Below the pieces are notes generated by a model. The model searched no databases, was not told the origin of the DNA, and was given only the letters and a program-made list of their open reading frames with translations. Below, in pieces: positions 23,930 to 34,179 of a DNA stretch of 50,000 bases. The position numbers and the translations under genes were made by a program. Within the stretch, counting starts at the first letter, position 1. Each line of letters starts with the position of its first letter. This stretch comes from Trachelipus rathkii (lineage: Eukaryota > Arthropoda > Malacostraca > Isopoda > Trachelipodidae): NCBI GenBank assembly GCA_015478945.1, contig JABUQX010095308.1:1-50000 (forward strand), read 5' to 3'.

Positions 23930-26050
23930 CAGAGCCACAGAGCAAGCGTGATTTGTAATGAGATGCAGGATGCAGACTCAAGCGGATCTTAGTGAGTAGA
24001 CAGCAGAGTAACACATGTAAGAATGTTATGAAAAGAAAGCAGTAATTTAGGCAGAACAGAGAGGTTGACAGGAGAAGAAGCAAAGCCTCGCACTGGGAAA
24101 CAAAGACTGAGATAACATAGCCTGGATGAGGTTGTAGGAGATTTATACACCATAATGAGAACAACATCATGAACTTGCTGTGTAGGATGAAAATGGTGGA
24201 ACAGCGCAGATGTACAGCACCCACTTGTGCTACTGGTATGGAAGATGGGCGCAGTAAAGGTTAATAATGTGGTGGGTACAGCGGAAGAAAAGGTGGTATG
24301 TCGCCCCTTGAGTCAATGGCTCATAGGACGAAGGACTGCAAAAGAGCGAAAGTGGCTGGTAAGTGCATTAAATCGAATTGAGATGGGACGTTAGATAGCC
24401 TTAATAAAAGAGAACACGTATAGAGGATTTCAAATTGAGTGCGCACTCAGCATCGCGCCCCAAAAGATTAGTGAAGGGATCAAGGCCAGTTCGAAAGTGA
24501 ATGGAAGGGAGTAAGAACAGTATAAATGTTAGCCTTTTGGCGATATATTGACTCCGGAATGACATACTACATGCTCCCAAAAAAGCGTGTGTGAACCAGA
24601 GTCCCCTACCAGATTATGAGATACGTAGTACATTCGAAACTAAGATGGGCGGATTAAGAGACCTTGTATAGTTGTGAAGACAATGCTAGAGAAGAGGAAA
24701 AAAATAAAATCTAAAAACTCACTAGATTCTAAAACATACCGCAACTCACACAGTTTTGTCTTTTCTTTTTTTGTTGTGATCGGCCGCAAAGGAACCTAGA
24801 GCAACCAAGTATGATGTGAGGGTATCCCAGCATATATTTTTATTGGTTGTGATGTTTAAAGAGCAAGGATATTATATATTTCATACAGGAGAGACGAGTG
24901 GACAATCTATGATATGGGGGAACGTCGCTCGGATAAAGGGATGAGTGAAATAGATAATAAATTAATGAGAAGGAGGTTGATTGTTATCTCGGGAGAGGAG
25001 TATTTGTTAGAGAAGCGTTGGTTATGTTAGGTGAGAGTTTGTTGTGTTAAAGATAGATATAGGAATGAGTTTAACAAAGGGAGGGTGTGTGATCAAAACC
25101 CCTACGGCGAGGATACGGGTGTAAATCCTATCGAGCAGAATATGCAGCGGAAGTAATATTAGGTTCAATTTACTCTCTGGAAAGATAAGAAACGAGAAAG
25201 GGAAATCTCTAGAAGTTAAAAGTAGAATGCCGCCAGAGCTGAATCGTGGGAGATGTAGGAAGTTATACAGTTGAAGAGAGTGAAGGGTCAAGAAGTCATC
25301 GGCTATATAGTGTGACCAGTTGAGAATATGTGTTAGATGTTGCAGTGTGGAGTGTATCATTAATGGAAAGGAAATCCGACCACGTCATGGAAGGAATAAA
25401 GAGAGATAAGACAGAACCATGAGGAAGTAAAAATTGAGTTGAAGAAAAAGAAAGAAAAGTCGCCCCATAGCTATACAACAGATGACCGATATTGTAAGAA
25501 TACCGCGACTTAAGAGAAAAGATATATAGTAAAGTAAGCAAAATGAGTAACGTAGGGAGGAAAAATGGTGAGTTATATCCACCAAGAAGACGCGCGGAGG
25601 GGACAGACTTGTAGAAGGAGAAGCTCGACGTTGAACACATAGCTCAACCCGATGAGCTGTAGATAGAAATTGCTAATATATATAGGATGTGAAGAGTCAA
25701 GTAAGCCACCACGCAAGTGCTTCACCCGTTGTGTTCCTTATAGGATGCAGAGGAAGAATGTCATTAGAAATCGGGGTTATTATTAGAATGGAGCAAAGTT
25801 GTATATATCGCGGAGAAGCCTCAACCTGAGCCTTTTGCGGAACGCCAAAAGCAAGGAAATGAGTAACTGCCGCGCTTCGTGAAAGGAGATAGGGATATGA
25901 GATTCAGATAATACTAAGACATCAGAGGCTACGAAGCAGAAGCGGTGTTCTAAAAGGTCCATTAATGTTTTTAAGATGAGTACGTTAAGTTAAGAAGCTA
26001 TCTTGCTCCGCACTCAGTTAGGAGCGGACTTCTAATTTGTTTAAAGTAAG
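23930..26050 (-). mobile_element. Jockey-like LINE RT copy, heavily degraded
   Basis: It aligns collinearly with the cleaner copy at 41290-42660. Nucleotide landmarks are GATAAGACAGAACCATGAGGA at about 25406-25426 against GATAAGATAGAACCCTGAGGA at 42258-42278, and AAGTCGCCCCAT at 25458 against 42305. Others are ACCAGAGTCCCC at about 24595 against 41746, and ATTTGAATGAGATT-like blocks near 25895 against 42570. The 3' end of the coding part is near 23930. Minus-strand frames keep only fragments of the RT palm. The density of indels far exceeds that of the 41-kb copy. Confidence 0.68.
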
Positions 26051-27560
26051 TTGTATATCAGTAGTTTGTGCTTACCATACAGTGCTTTGTGAATATGAGG
26101 TGAGTTTATATTGAGGAGCCAGTTGTCAAAAAAGAAGATTTGCGAATCACATCGGTCGCGAACGATGAATTCGATTCGGACTAACAGGCTATAGTGGACA
26201 AGCACGGGTAAGCAGCAGAAGGTTCAAAAATGGTTGGGAGGAATCAAATCAGAAGGATTTACTAGACTATTTGAAACACTATTTAAGACTTTTGTTTATG
26301 CTTTTTAGGCCTTTCTTAGGGCATCTAACCTCAGAATTCGATATGCTTCTGACTGAAAATATTTAACTCTTCTCAGTTTCTAAATTGGTGGCAAGAGGTA
26401 CGTTTGTCTGATGGACTTCAGCTGTTATGTTCCTGTCTATGGTAAATAAGTAAGAGACCAATTCATATACAGTGTGTTGCTACCCACATCCTATATTTGC
26501 ACATCTGCTAGTTATAACTTGGTTATAACTTGTTTTGACATTTATTTTAGGTCATGTTGAATCGAGTTAATTGTCAGTTATTCACACATCCATTATAAAT
26601 TTGTTTATTTATTTATTTTCACTACCTTGTAGCTAATTAAGGAAATGATTACTTTAACATCAAACGATCCTATGTATAATATAAGATATTTTATATATGA
26701 AAATCTGACACAACTTTTGCATCCAATTACGCTTTTCTTAAAATACCGTTGTCTGATATGCATTTACTTTTTCAAAATGTGTGAATTTTCTTCTTATATC
26801 TTAAGTCATTTTGACTGATGATTAAAGATTGAAAAAAAAAATAATGTTTGTCGAGTCATTTGTGGAAAAAAACTGAACCTGGTGGATTGAGATTCTAGTT
26901 TTCAAAGGTTTGAAAACTATCACTCTATTGTTCACTGGGGGAACTTCATCGAATCTTCGTAGTCAGATTTTTGTTGATTTATTTGATTACAATTGACACT
27001 GCTCATCTGAATTCTCCAGTCGCACACCTGCTCCTTTGAGGAAGCTGCTCGTGAGTCTCGTCTTTCCTCGCAGTCTTATTCTTTCTCTGTCTCACTCTCA
27101 GACATCAGACTTAACCGCTATAACTAATTTTTAATGTATTTCAAACAAAATTATTTCATCACTGTGAACTAAGTAAAACTAAAATAATTATTTGGTTTAG
27201 ATGAAGCGACACAAGCGTGAAAACCACCCACCCGTTCTTCCTTTTTTATGAATAATAGTATTGCCAAATAATCATAGAATAATCAAATAATAGTTAGTAT
27301 ATACTAAAATAATTTAATTTTAGAATTAATAATAAAAGGATACCTAATAGAAATAATTATATCACAATATATAAATAATATGAATAATCCAGATAATAAT
27401 ATAATTATTCAATTAACTTAATATTTAAATATTTTAGATTATCCATAATTATTTGCAACGTACTCTTAAAAAATTGAACTTACTGTTAAGAAATTGCAAC
27501 TTACTCTTAATAAATTGCAACTTTAATTTTAATAATAAGCATTATGCAATAATATATAAT
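26051..27560. other. gene-less spacer
   Basis: I see no recognisable gene. A short tandem duplication of TTATAACTTGG lies at about 26511-26532. The patch at 26980-27110 has normal complexity but no family assignment. Confidence 0.5.
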
Positions 27561-27567
27561 AATAAAA

Positions 27568-27568
27568 C

Positions 27569-27622
<54 letters not shown>
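27568..27622. repeat. (AAT)n microsatellite
   Basis: An uninterrupted run of AAT triplets. Confidence 0.95.
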
Positions 27623-27935
27623 GATCAAGTAGAGAAATAAAAGAAGCATTTAGAAATATTGAATAAAACCGATTCATTTAAAAAGGAAATTTTAATTCAT
27701 TTAAAATTTTAAAAAAATTCATGTCACTTCAAACGAGGCGCTTTAGCCACGTTATTAGTCTCACATCCCCGCAGGGAGGGCATGGGCTCTCCGAGCTATT
27801 TTCTTTCTTTAAATGTTCTTTTCTCTTTATGAATAAAGGTAAACTTTCTATATTACGACCAAGAAGAAACAATTGTTTATTTTTTTTTTAAATTTATTAT
27901 TTCTAAATTTATTATTTTATGTTTTCCGAACCTCA
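27623..27935. other. spacer with a GC-richer patch
   Basis: Mostly A/T-rich. The patch at about 27720-27815 (CTTTAGCCACG, CCCCGCAGGGAGGGC) has normal complexity but no recognised identity. Confidence 0.4.
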
Positions 27936-30430
27936 TTATATATATATATAATGATTATATATATATATATATATAGTATATATATTCTATTAATATATAT
28001 ATATATATATAATATATATAATATAAATACTATTTAATATATATTATATACTTATATATATATTATATATATTTATTAAGGGTCAGTTATTATGCTACTG
28101 CTTGTTTGATGAAATGATTATAAAGTCTAATATAATCGGCAATAATTATGTACCTAGTCTACACATTTAAACCTACCTAATTTCTTAACATAACCTATAA
28201 CAAAAAATCACTAGCTGGGAAAATATATATATATTATATAATATATATATATATTATATATAGCTATATATTGTTATATAATATATATATTATCGTACTA
28301 TATATATGTTATATATATATATATACCCCATCTTTATTATATATATAATAATTATGGACTCTATATATATATATGTACCATTAATCATATATATATATAT
28401 ATATTATAATAGTATACCTTATTATAATATTAATTATATTATATCTGTATATTACTAATATTATATTATATATTATATATTATTATTATTATATTATAAT
28501 ATAAATATGCTTAATTATATATTTATATTATTATTTATATTTATTATATAATATATATACTTATATATATTATATATTATATATTTATATATATAGTATA
28601 TATAATATATATTAATCTATATATACCGGTATATATATATTAATATATATATTATTATATATAATAGTATTTTATTCTTTTATTAATATTATATATATAT
28701 TTACGTAGTCAGAACTAATATATATATATTTCTATATAATATATATTTTCATATAATATACTAATATATATTATACTATAATCTATTTACTATATATACT
28801 TAATAGTAATATAGTCTATACAATTAGCTACTACATATATATTATATATTTATTATAATATATAATATGTCTCATAAAAAATTATGATATATAGGCTATA
28901 TATACTATCACTAGGTATATATACAGGTAATTTTACTATATATTAGTAATTAAATATTAGCTCTCTAATGTATAATAGTGTATATGTATTATATATAATA
29001 TTATATAGAATATTATATATACAATATATTATATATCGATATATAGATTATCGATTAAGTGTCTTTGTTATATTTTTCTACTATATACTTTATATACTTA
29101 TTTATCGCTACCTTATATAATAGGATCATATATTTATATTATAATACTATTCTATATTAGTATTAAAATTCAATTCTATGGGTAATATTATATATATATG
29201 ATAATGTATGTAATACTATATATCATACATCGTATATACTAGGTTTTTTATAAGTATCGCTATACTAGGATCAGTATAGGTTATATTATACTATATACAT
29301 AGGTTAATCTACTATCAGGTTTTTATTAAGGAGCATATATCATACGACTATTATACCGAGTATATATACTATAATATATATATAATATATATAACGTATA
29401 TTAAACACTATCACAATAAAGTGAGATCATTTGTTTCTTCAGTATAATATATTTATATAATGATAGATATTATTAGTAGATTTTATAAGAGTTAATTAGG
29501 CCGTATAAACTTGTACTTTATATAGATAGAATTTCTTGAGCCACGTTTCTGCATTCACTTCTATTGTATGGATTAACAACTGAGTTAACATGGTTTTGAT
29601 ATCTCTATAATTTACTAAATAAGAATCCATCCTTTAACAGAGATGTACTTAGACCCATAACATAAACTAATAATTTGCCTTTATTAATTATCTGCAACAA
29701 TATACCATAATATAAATAATTATTCGTATAATAATTATGCATTTTAAATATATACCTATATATATAGATTATATATATGATATAACTTTATTACGGCTCA
29801 TGAGTATATATTATATAACAATAGTAGGAATAATAATTTATAAATGATTTAGACCTACTCATGATATATATATTATTATGTCATGTCTATGATACTAGTA
29901 GTTTATAATATTAGCTTATTCTAATTAAAACTATGATTATTTACTGTAACCTAAATAGTGTGTTTTATATATATTATTATAATATCATATTATACCTTTA
30001 ATTTGTATAGTACATACATGTATTTACAAAATGAGTATTCTATTACACTATACAGTGAGTAGAGAGAGTGATATATATATACATATGATTTATTTCTTAA
30101 GTAAAACGAATACTAATCTATTTGATGAATTCCCTTATGGTAACGTTACTCAGATGCTATGACTGTTTATATAATTACTCACACGAACGGGTAGTGAGCT
30201 ACTATGCTATTAACATTTATATACTAGTGACGTATGTTAGTCAGTTAGTTGAGATAGCCTTACTAGTATTATCATCATGAGTTGATCGTAACCTATATAG
30301 GGTGTATGAGTACTACCTTTATTCGGGCATATAATCATACATAAGAATTGAATACTATGACTATATATCTATTCCCTATAATTACTATATCAGGTCATTT
30401 ATTACATATTATATATATTATATATATGTA
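27936..30430. repeat. AT-rich region with irregular (TA)n
   Basis: About 2.5 kb of irregular TA, TAT and ATA runs, with scattered G and C bases inside otherwise pure TA. No coding signal. The scattered interruptions look unlike the clean TA tracts downstream of 33.9 kb and may be sequencing error. Confidence 0.75.
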
Positions 30431-30925
30431 TATACATATTGGGGAAAACCATTTGAAGCGTCTCAGCGCTGTAACTTGCCCCCTTTCACATATTTAATGC
30501 TGCCATTGGAAAATCGACGAAAATCCTCAAACGGAGAATGTGAGCTCATTTGCACGCTAATGTTGAATCAGGGAGCGGTGTTTTTTGAACAGTTCAGTGC
30601 TCTTTCATTTCTCTGTTAATTCGTTGCGAATAAAAGGTGTCCTTTCGGTTTGTCTCTTTTTACTCATCACTCGTATTCGCTACTTCGAATCATCACTACT
30701 GCTGATATAATTCTCACTTAAGTCCTCCGTAAACACCCTGTGAGATTCGTAATTTTGGATTTCACCTTAAAGATAATTTTGAGATGGCCAAAGTCTGACT
30801 TTTGGCAGTACTAGAAACGAGGTGTCCTCTATATTTTCACGATACTATTGTCTCTGATCGCACGATGTTATTGCCGAAGTACTTTAAATTCTACTTATTG
30901 AAGTCACACTTTGATTTATATTAAT
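30431..30925. other. isolated normal-composition island in AT desert
   Basis: The sequence between two AT-rich blocks has balanced composition (for example GAAGCGTCTCAGCGCTG). Stops occur in all frames and I recognised no family. It could be an exon, a transposon fragment or unique DNA. Confidence 0.35.
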
Positions 30926-31560
30926 AGTTATTATAGAATTTATTATTTAATTGTATTTATATTACTGTTATTTGTTTTTATATATATTGATATATTATTA
31001 TAGTATATTATTAATTAGTTAATGTATATATATTATAATGTATATATAATAATATTATTAATTATATATTATAATGTATATAATAGATTATCATATTATA
31101 TATTATATATATATATATATATATTTAGGTAATATAAAGCATCTTCAAAATATTCGTATATATTATATATTAAGGTTGGGAACAAAAGAATAAAACTCTG
31201 TATGTATAGTATAGTATTCGTATATATATATTAATAGGATTAATATACGTAGTATATATATATAGTATATTATTTAGTAGTTATATACATATATATATTA
31301 CTTTACTTAATTACTTGCATCTATTCTAAATATTGAATCTATATATATGTTACATATCATTAATATAACTTTTTCCCCACGAAAACCTAACATCTACTTA
31401 AATATATTTTATATATATATTATATATATATATATATTATTATTTTTTATATATTTATACATATTATACTATTACATTTTTGAGTATGCTTATACTATAT
31501 ATATATAGTCCTATTATATTAGAGACCTATGAGCTATATATATCATATAGTAACCTACTT
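30926..31560. repeat. AT-rich (TA)n region
   Basis: Irregular TA and TTA runs with no coding signal. This is the last block of irregular AT sequence before the cleaner right half. Confidence 0.7.
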
Positions 31561-31747
31561 TATGAGTGATCATGAGCTATTCATATATATAGGGTAATCA
31601 CTGATGTAGGCCTAGTTGATCGCTCATGTAGGTATTGTAGGGTGCTAACTTCGGCCCTAGTGCATTACTGCCGTTAAAGAATGGGGGGCCTGTTTAGTAA
31701 CACACCCATGCTCGAATGCGCTAGCTATCAGTTAATATTTCTAAGAC

Positions 31748-32127
31748 TTATTTTTTTTCATTCAACTTATTAACAACTTTTTCTAGTAAACTTTCTATCC
31801 TATTCATGGTGGTCTCCAATTTAAGCAACCTTGTGTCCATATTTTCTAATTTGCATTCATATTTTTGCAACATTGAATAAATATCATTTATTCGATAAGT
31901 TGATGATTGTTGTCTTTCTAAAATGTCAGTTCTTCTGTTAATTGCCTTTATGATTCCTTCACTGAGTGTTTCTTTAACCTCACTAGTCTTCTCTATAGAT
32001 CGCGTCTTCCTCAGCTCACAATGAACCATTTGTCTGTGCTCTGCAACCAAGTCTTTGATACTCTTTTCAATCGCTCGCGTCATATTTGGCAATCTTATTC
32101 GCTTATTTTTCACTTTTCCAGATTTCC
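31748..32127 (-). CDS. terminal exon of trihelix gene: basic linker and coiled coil
   Basis: Minus-strand exon of 380 bp. It begins after a good acceptor (pyrimidine-rich TTTCTTTCTCTTTTTTTATGTTAG) with AG at 32129-32128, and ends at a TAA stop at 31750-31748. The encoded segment starts KSGKVKNKRIRL, is basic, then becomes a heptad-rich helix (YSMLQKYECKLENMDTRLLK onward) ending KLNEKK, as expected for a dimerising coiled coil. It enters with two bases of a split codon, which joins in frame with the single base left by the exon at 33629-33983 to make Gly. The hydrophobic run that appears upstream if the frame is read through is intron, not a signal peptide. The family is inferred from the upstream exon. 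Confidence 0.72.
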
Positions 32128-33015
32128 CTAACATAAAAAAAGAGAAAGAAAATATTAGTACTAATTTGAACACTCCATAAAACTTAATAAATCAATCAAT
32201 TATATAGTAATTTGTTCTAGCATTATACTAAGTTTTTAGCTTTCACTCTTTACATGACTTAGAAATATGAAACTGAATTGCTATTTTATATGGAGAGTAG
32301 AAACGTAATTAAGGTAATACTTGCCAAATAAAATAAGGGAATAATTTAATAGAATTTTTACTAATATATCGGTATGAAAAGTTTGTAAGAGTTAATTACA
32401 ACAGTAAAAATCTATTGATAGGTTAGGTTAAGTTTTTTTTATTTTTGGGTTAGGTTGTTTTAATTTTTTTTCAAGCTAGGTTAAGTTAAGATTTGCTGTT
32501 TATAGGTTGTTAGGTTAACTTCTATTGAATGATAGGTTAAGTTGTTATTGAACGTGTTGACCAAATAATAACGAAATTTTAATTACTGTGAAAATTATAA
32601 AATTAATGGTGTGACGCATCAAAATGTTACAAATTAGATCTTTGGGAAGTATACTTAATTTTTTATGATAAAAATTTAATTAAAAAAGTATACGCTTACG
32701 TATTCAAACATACTTGAAAGAGATGGGATTTTGAATGCATTTTATTTTACTCTTATTATATTTTTATCATTTTTTTTTATATTCACAAGATTTAAAAACA
32801 CTGTTTACCAATGTAATTAACTCTTACTATATTTTACTACCGATTTATCGAAAGAAAATAATAAAAATGTATTAAAACAAATCGTAATGAAACATTTAAG
32901 GGACCCATTTCTAACAAACTATGTAATCTCTTCCACATGTTAAGTATATAACAGTGAAATCTCCCAACCAAGTTATCAACCTAATATTAAATATAAATAT
33001 ACCTATCCTGTGAAA

Positions 33016-33024
33016 TATCAAATC
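33016..33024. repeat. left 9-bp target-site duplication
   Basis: TATCAAATC, identical to 33602-33610 on the other side of the fold-back element. Confidence 0.85.
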
Positions 33025-33601
33025 GGTCAGTGTCTAAAGCTGACATCATGTAACTCGAGAACGACAGCATCCTTAACAAATGCCATGAGCTTAATCAGCT
33101 GCGAAAAATTCTAATTAAAGGTTTTTAATTTTTTTTTTTGCATTTATTCGTTGAAAATATTTATAAAAAAAATTTTTTTATTTAGTTGAGGGGGGACAGA
33201 GAGGGTGGACGAAGTCCTCGTCGTCCGACATACTTTGCGGTTTACCCTATGGTATTCCTTTAGCTAAAAAAAAAAAAAGAATAATTTTACTTCGATTTAC
33301 ACTTTGGTATTATTTTAACTAAAGGAATACTATAGGGTAAACCGCAAAGATGACAGGAGTCGGGGTCTCTCGGCCTCCCGGTGGACGACAGAGGGGGACT
33401 ACGTCCCCCCCTCTGTCCCCCGTCAACCGAGCCCCCTTAATGGTTGAAATTTTTTTTTTTTTTAAATATTTCCAACAAATAAAAAAAAAAATTTGAAAAT
33501 CCCCTCCTTAGAATTTTCCGCTGATTCCAAATATGTAATTTGTTTTACTGTAGGTGCTGTCGTTCTCGAGTTACATGATGTCAGCTTTAGACACTCTGAC
33601 C
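33025..33601. mobile_element. 577-bp fold-back element with long TIRs and 9-bp TSD (Mutator-like)
   Basis: The two halves are imperfect reverse complements. The left arm begins GGTCAGTGTCTAAAGC; the right arm read in reverse begins GGTCAGAGTGTCTAAAGC. Both then continue CTGACATCATGTAACTC and GAGAACGACAGCA, matching exactly for about 35 bp. Further in, the arms share poly-T, GGGGGACAGAG, and TTTGCGGTTTACCCTAT followed by AGTATTCC or GGTATTCC. The central loop lies near 33265-33310. Directly outside both ends is TATCAAATC (33016-33024 and 33602-33610). Long terminal inverted repeats with a 9-bp target duplication are the mark of Mutator-like (MULE) non-autonomous elements. There is no internal transposase. 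Confidence 0.85.
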
Positions 33602-33610
33602 TATCAAATC
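33602..33610. repeat. right 9-bp target-site duplication
   Basis: TATCAAATC, the partner of 33016-33024. It lies 17 bp inside the intron from the donor at 33628-33627. Confidence 0.85.
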
Positions 33611-33628
33611 CTAATAATGATCATTTAC

Positions 33629-33983
33629 CTCGTTCCTCCTTATCGCTACCATCATCAGAAGATGATTCATCCATCAACTGTGTACTTATATTAGAGATGG
33701 AGCACTGTTGTTGAGGAGAAGTTCCTTCAGGTTCTGTAACTCCATTATGCGTCATGTGTGCCATGTTAGGATCAAGAATAACAACATGTGGCATATTATC
33801 TTCTGTAGACATTGGTTCAACGACACCTTTACTCTTCAACATCTCAAGTAGCTCATCTACTTCATCATAAAATTGATAGTATCTCACTTTTCCCGTTTTC
33901 TCTTGACTGTGTTGCAGTCTTCTATGATAGTCTATTATGTTATGCCATTTTTTCTGAACCATCCCAGGTGTGAAGCCAGGTTC
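33629..33983 (-). CDS. internal exon of trihelix (Myb/SANT-like) DNA-binding protein
   Basis: Minus-strand exon of 355 bp (118 codons plus one base). It starts after TTAATTAAG (AG at 33985-33984) and ends at a GAG|GTAAAT donor. The protein opens [16 protein letters not shown], then IIDYHRRLQ, a [17 protein letters not shown] segment and an acidic, Ser-rich tail ([13 protein letters not shown]). The F-T...KKW.N...Y.R...F.DE.DE pattern is the third helix and trailing region of a trihelix or Myb/SANT-like domain, which binds DNA in the nucleus. The first two helices must lie on an upstream exon; 47315-47471 is my candidate. The 5' border abuts the (TA)n tail of the RTE LINE, so the acceptor has no pyrimidine tract and may be altered. 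The product could equally be a host factor or a Harbinger-derived protein. Confidence 0.7.
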
Positions 33984-33987
33984 CTTA

Positions 33988-33991
<4 letters not shown>

Positions 33992-34074
<83 letters not shown>

Positions 34075-34081
34075 TAGTATA

Positions 34082-34167
<86 letters not shown>
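33992..34167. repeat. (TA)n tail of RTE LINE-D
   Basis: Clean TA repeats with GTA interruptions. On the minus strand the tract follows directly after GGTGGATAAAGAAGAAGAAAG, the LINE's 3' terminus, and it ends at the trihelix exon acceptor. Confidence 0.9.
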
Positions 34168-34169
<2 letters not shown>

Positions 34170-34179
34170 TTCTTCTTCT

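Larger units (their letters stand above)
32128..33628 (-). other. intron of trihelix gene
   Basis: GT (33628-33627, GTAAAT) to AG (32129-32128) on the minus strand, 1501 bp, phase 1. The left part is A/T-rich and contains several AGGTTA/GGTTAGG words (32420-32530), a motif common in arthropod intergenic DNA. The right part contains the fold-back element at 33025-33601, whose border lies 27 bp from the donor. Confidence 0.65.

Noticed and set aside
32128..32173. Hydrophobic N-terminus (MFKLVLIFSFSFF) as a signal peptide of a 141-residue protein
   Set aside because: The stretch is the pyrimidine-rich end of an intron; the exon starts after the AG at 32129-32128 in a phase that fits the upstream exon.
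33493..33714. 73-codon plus-strand frame
   Set aside because: It crosses the fold-back element arm and the antisense of the trihelix exon end; it has no independent support.
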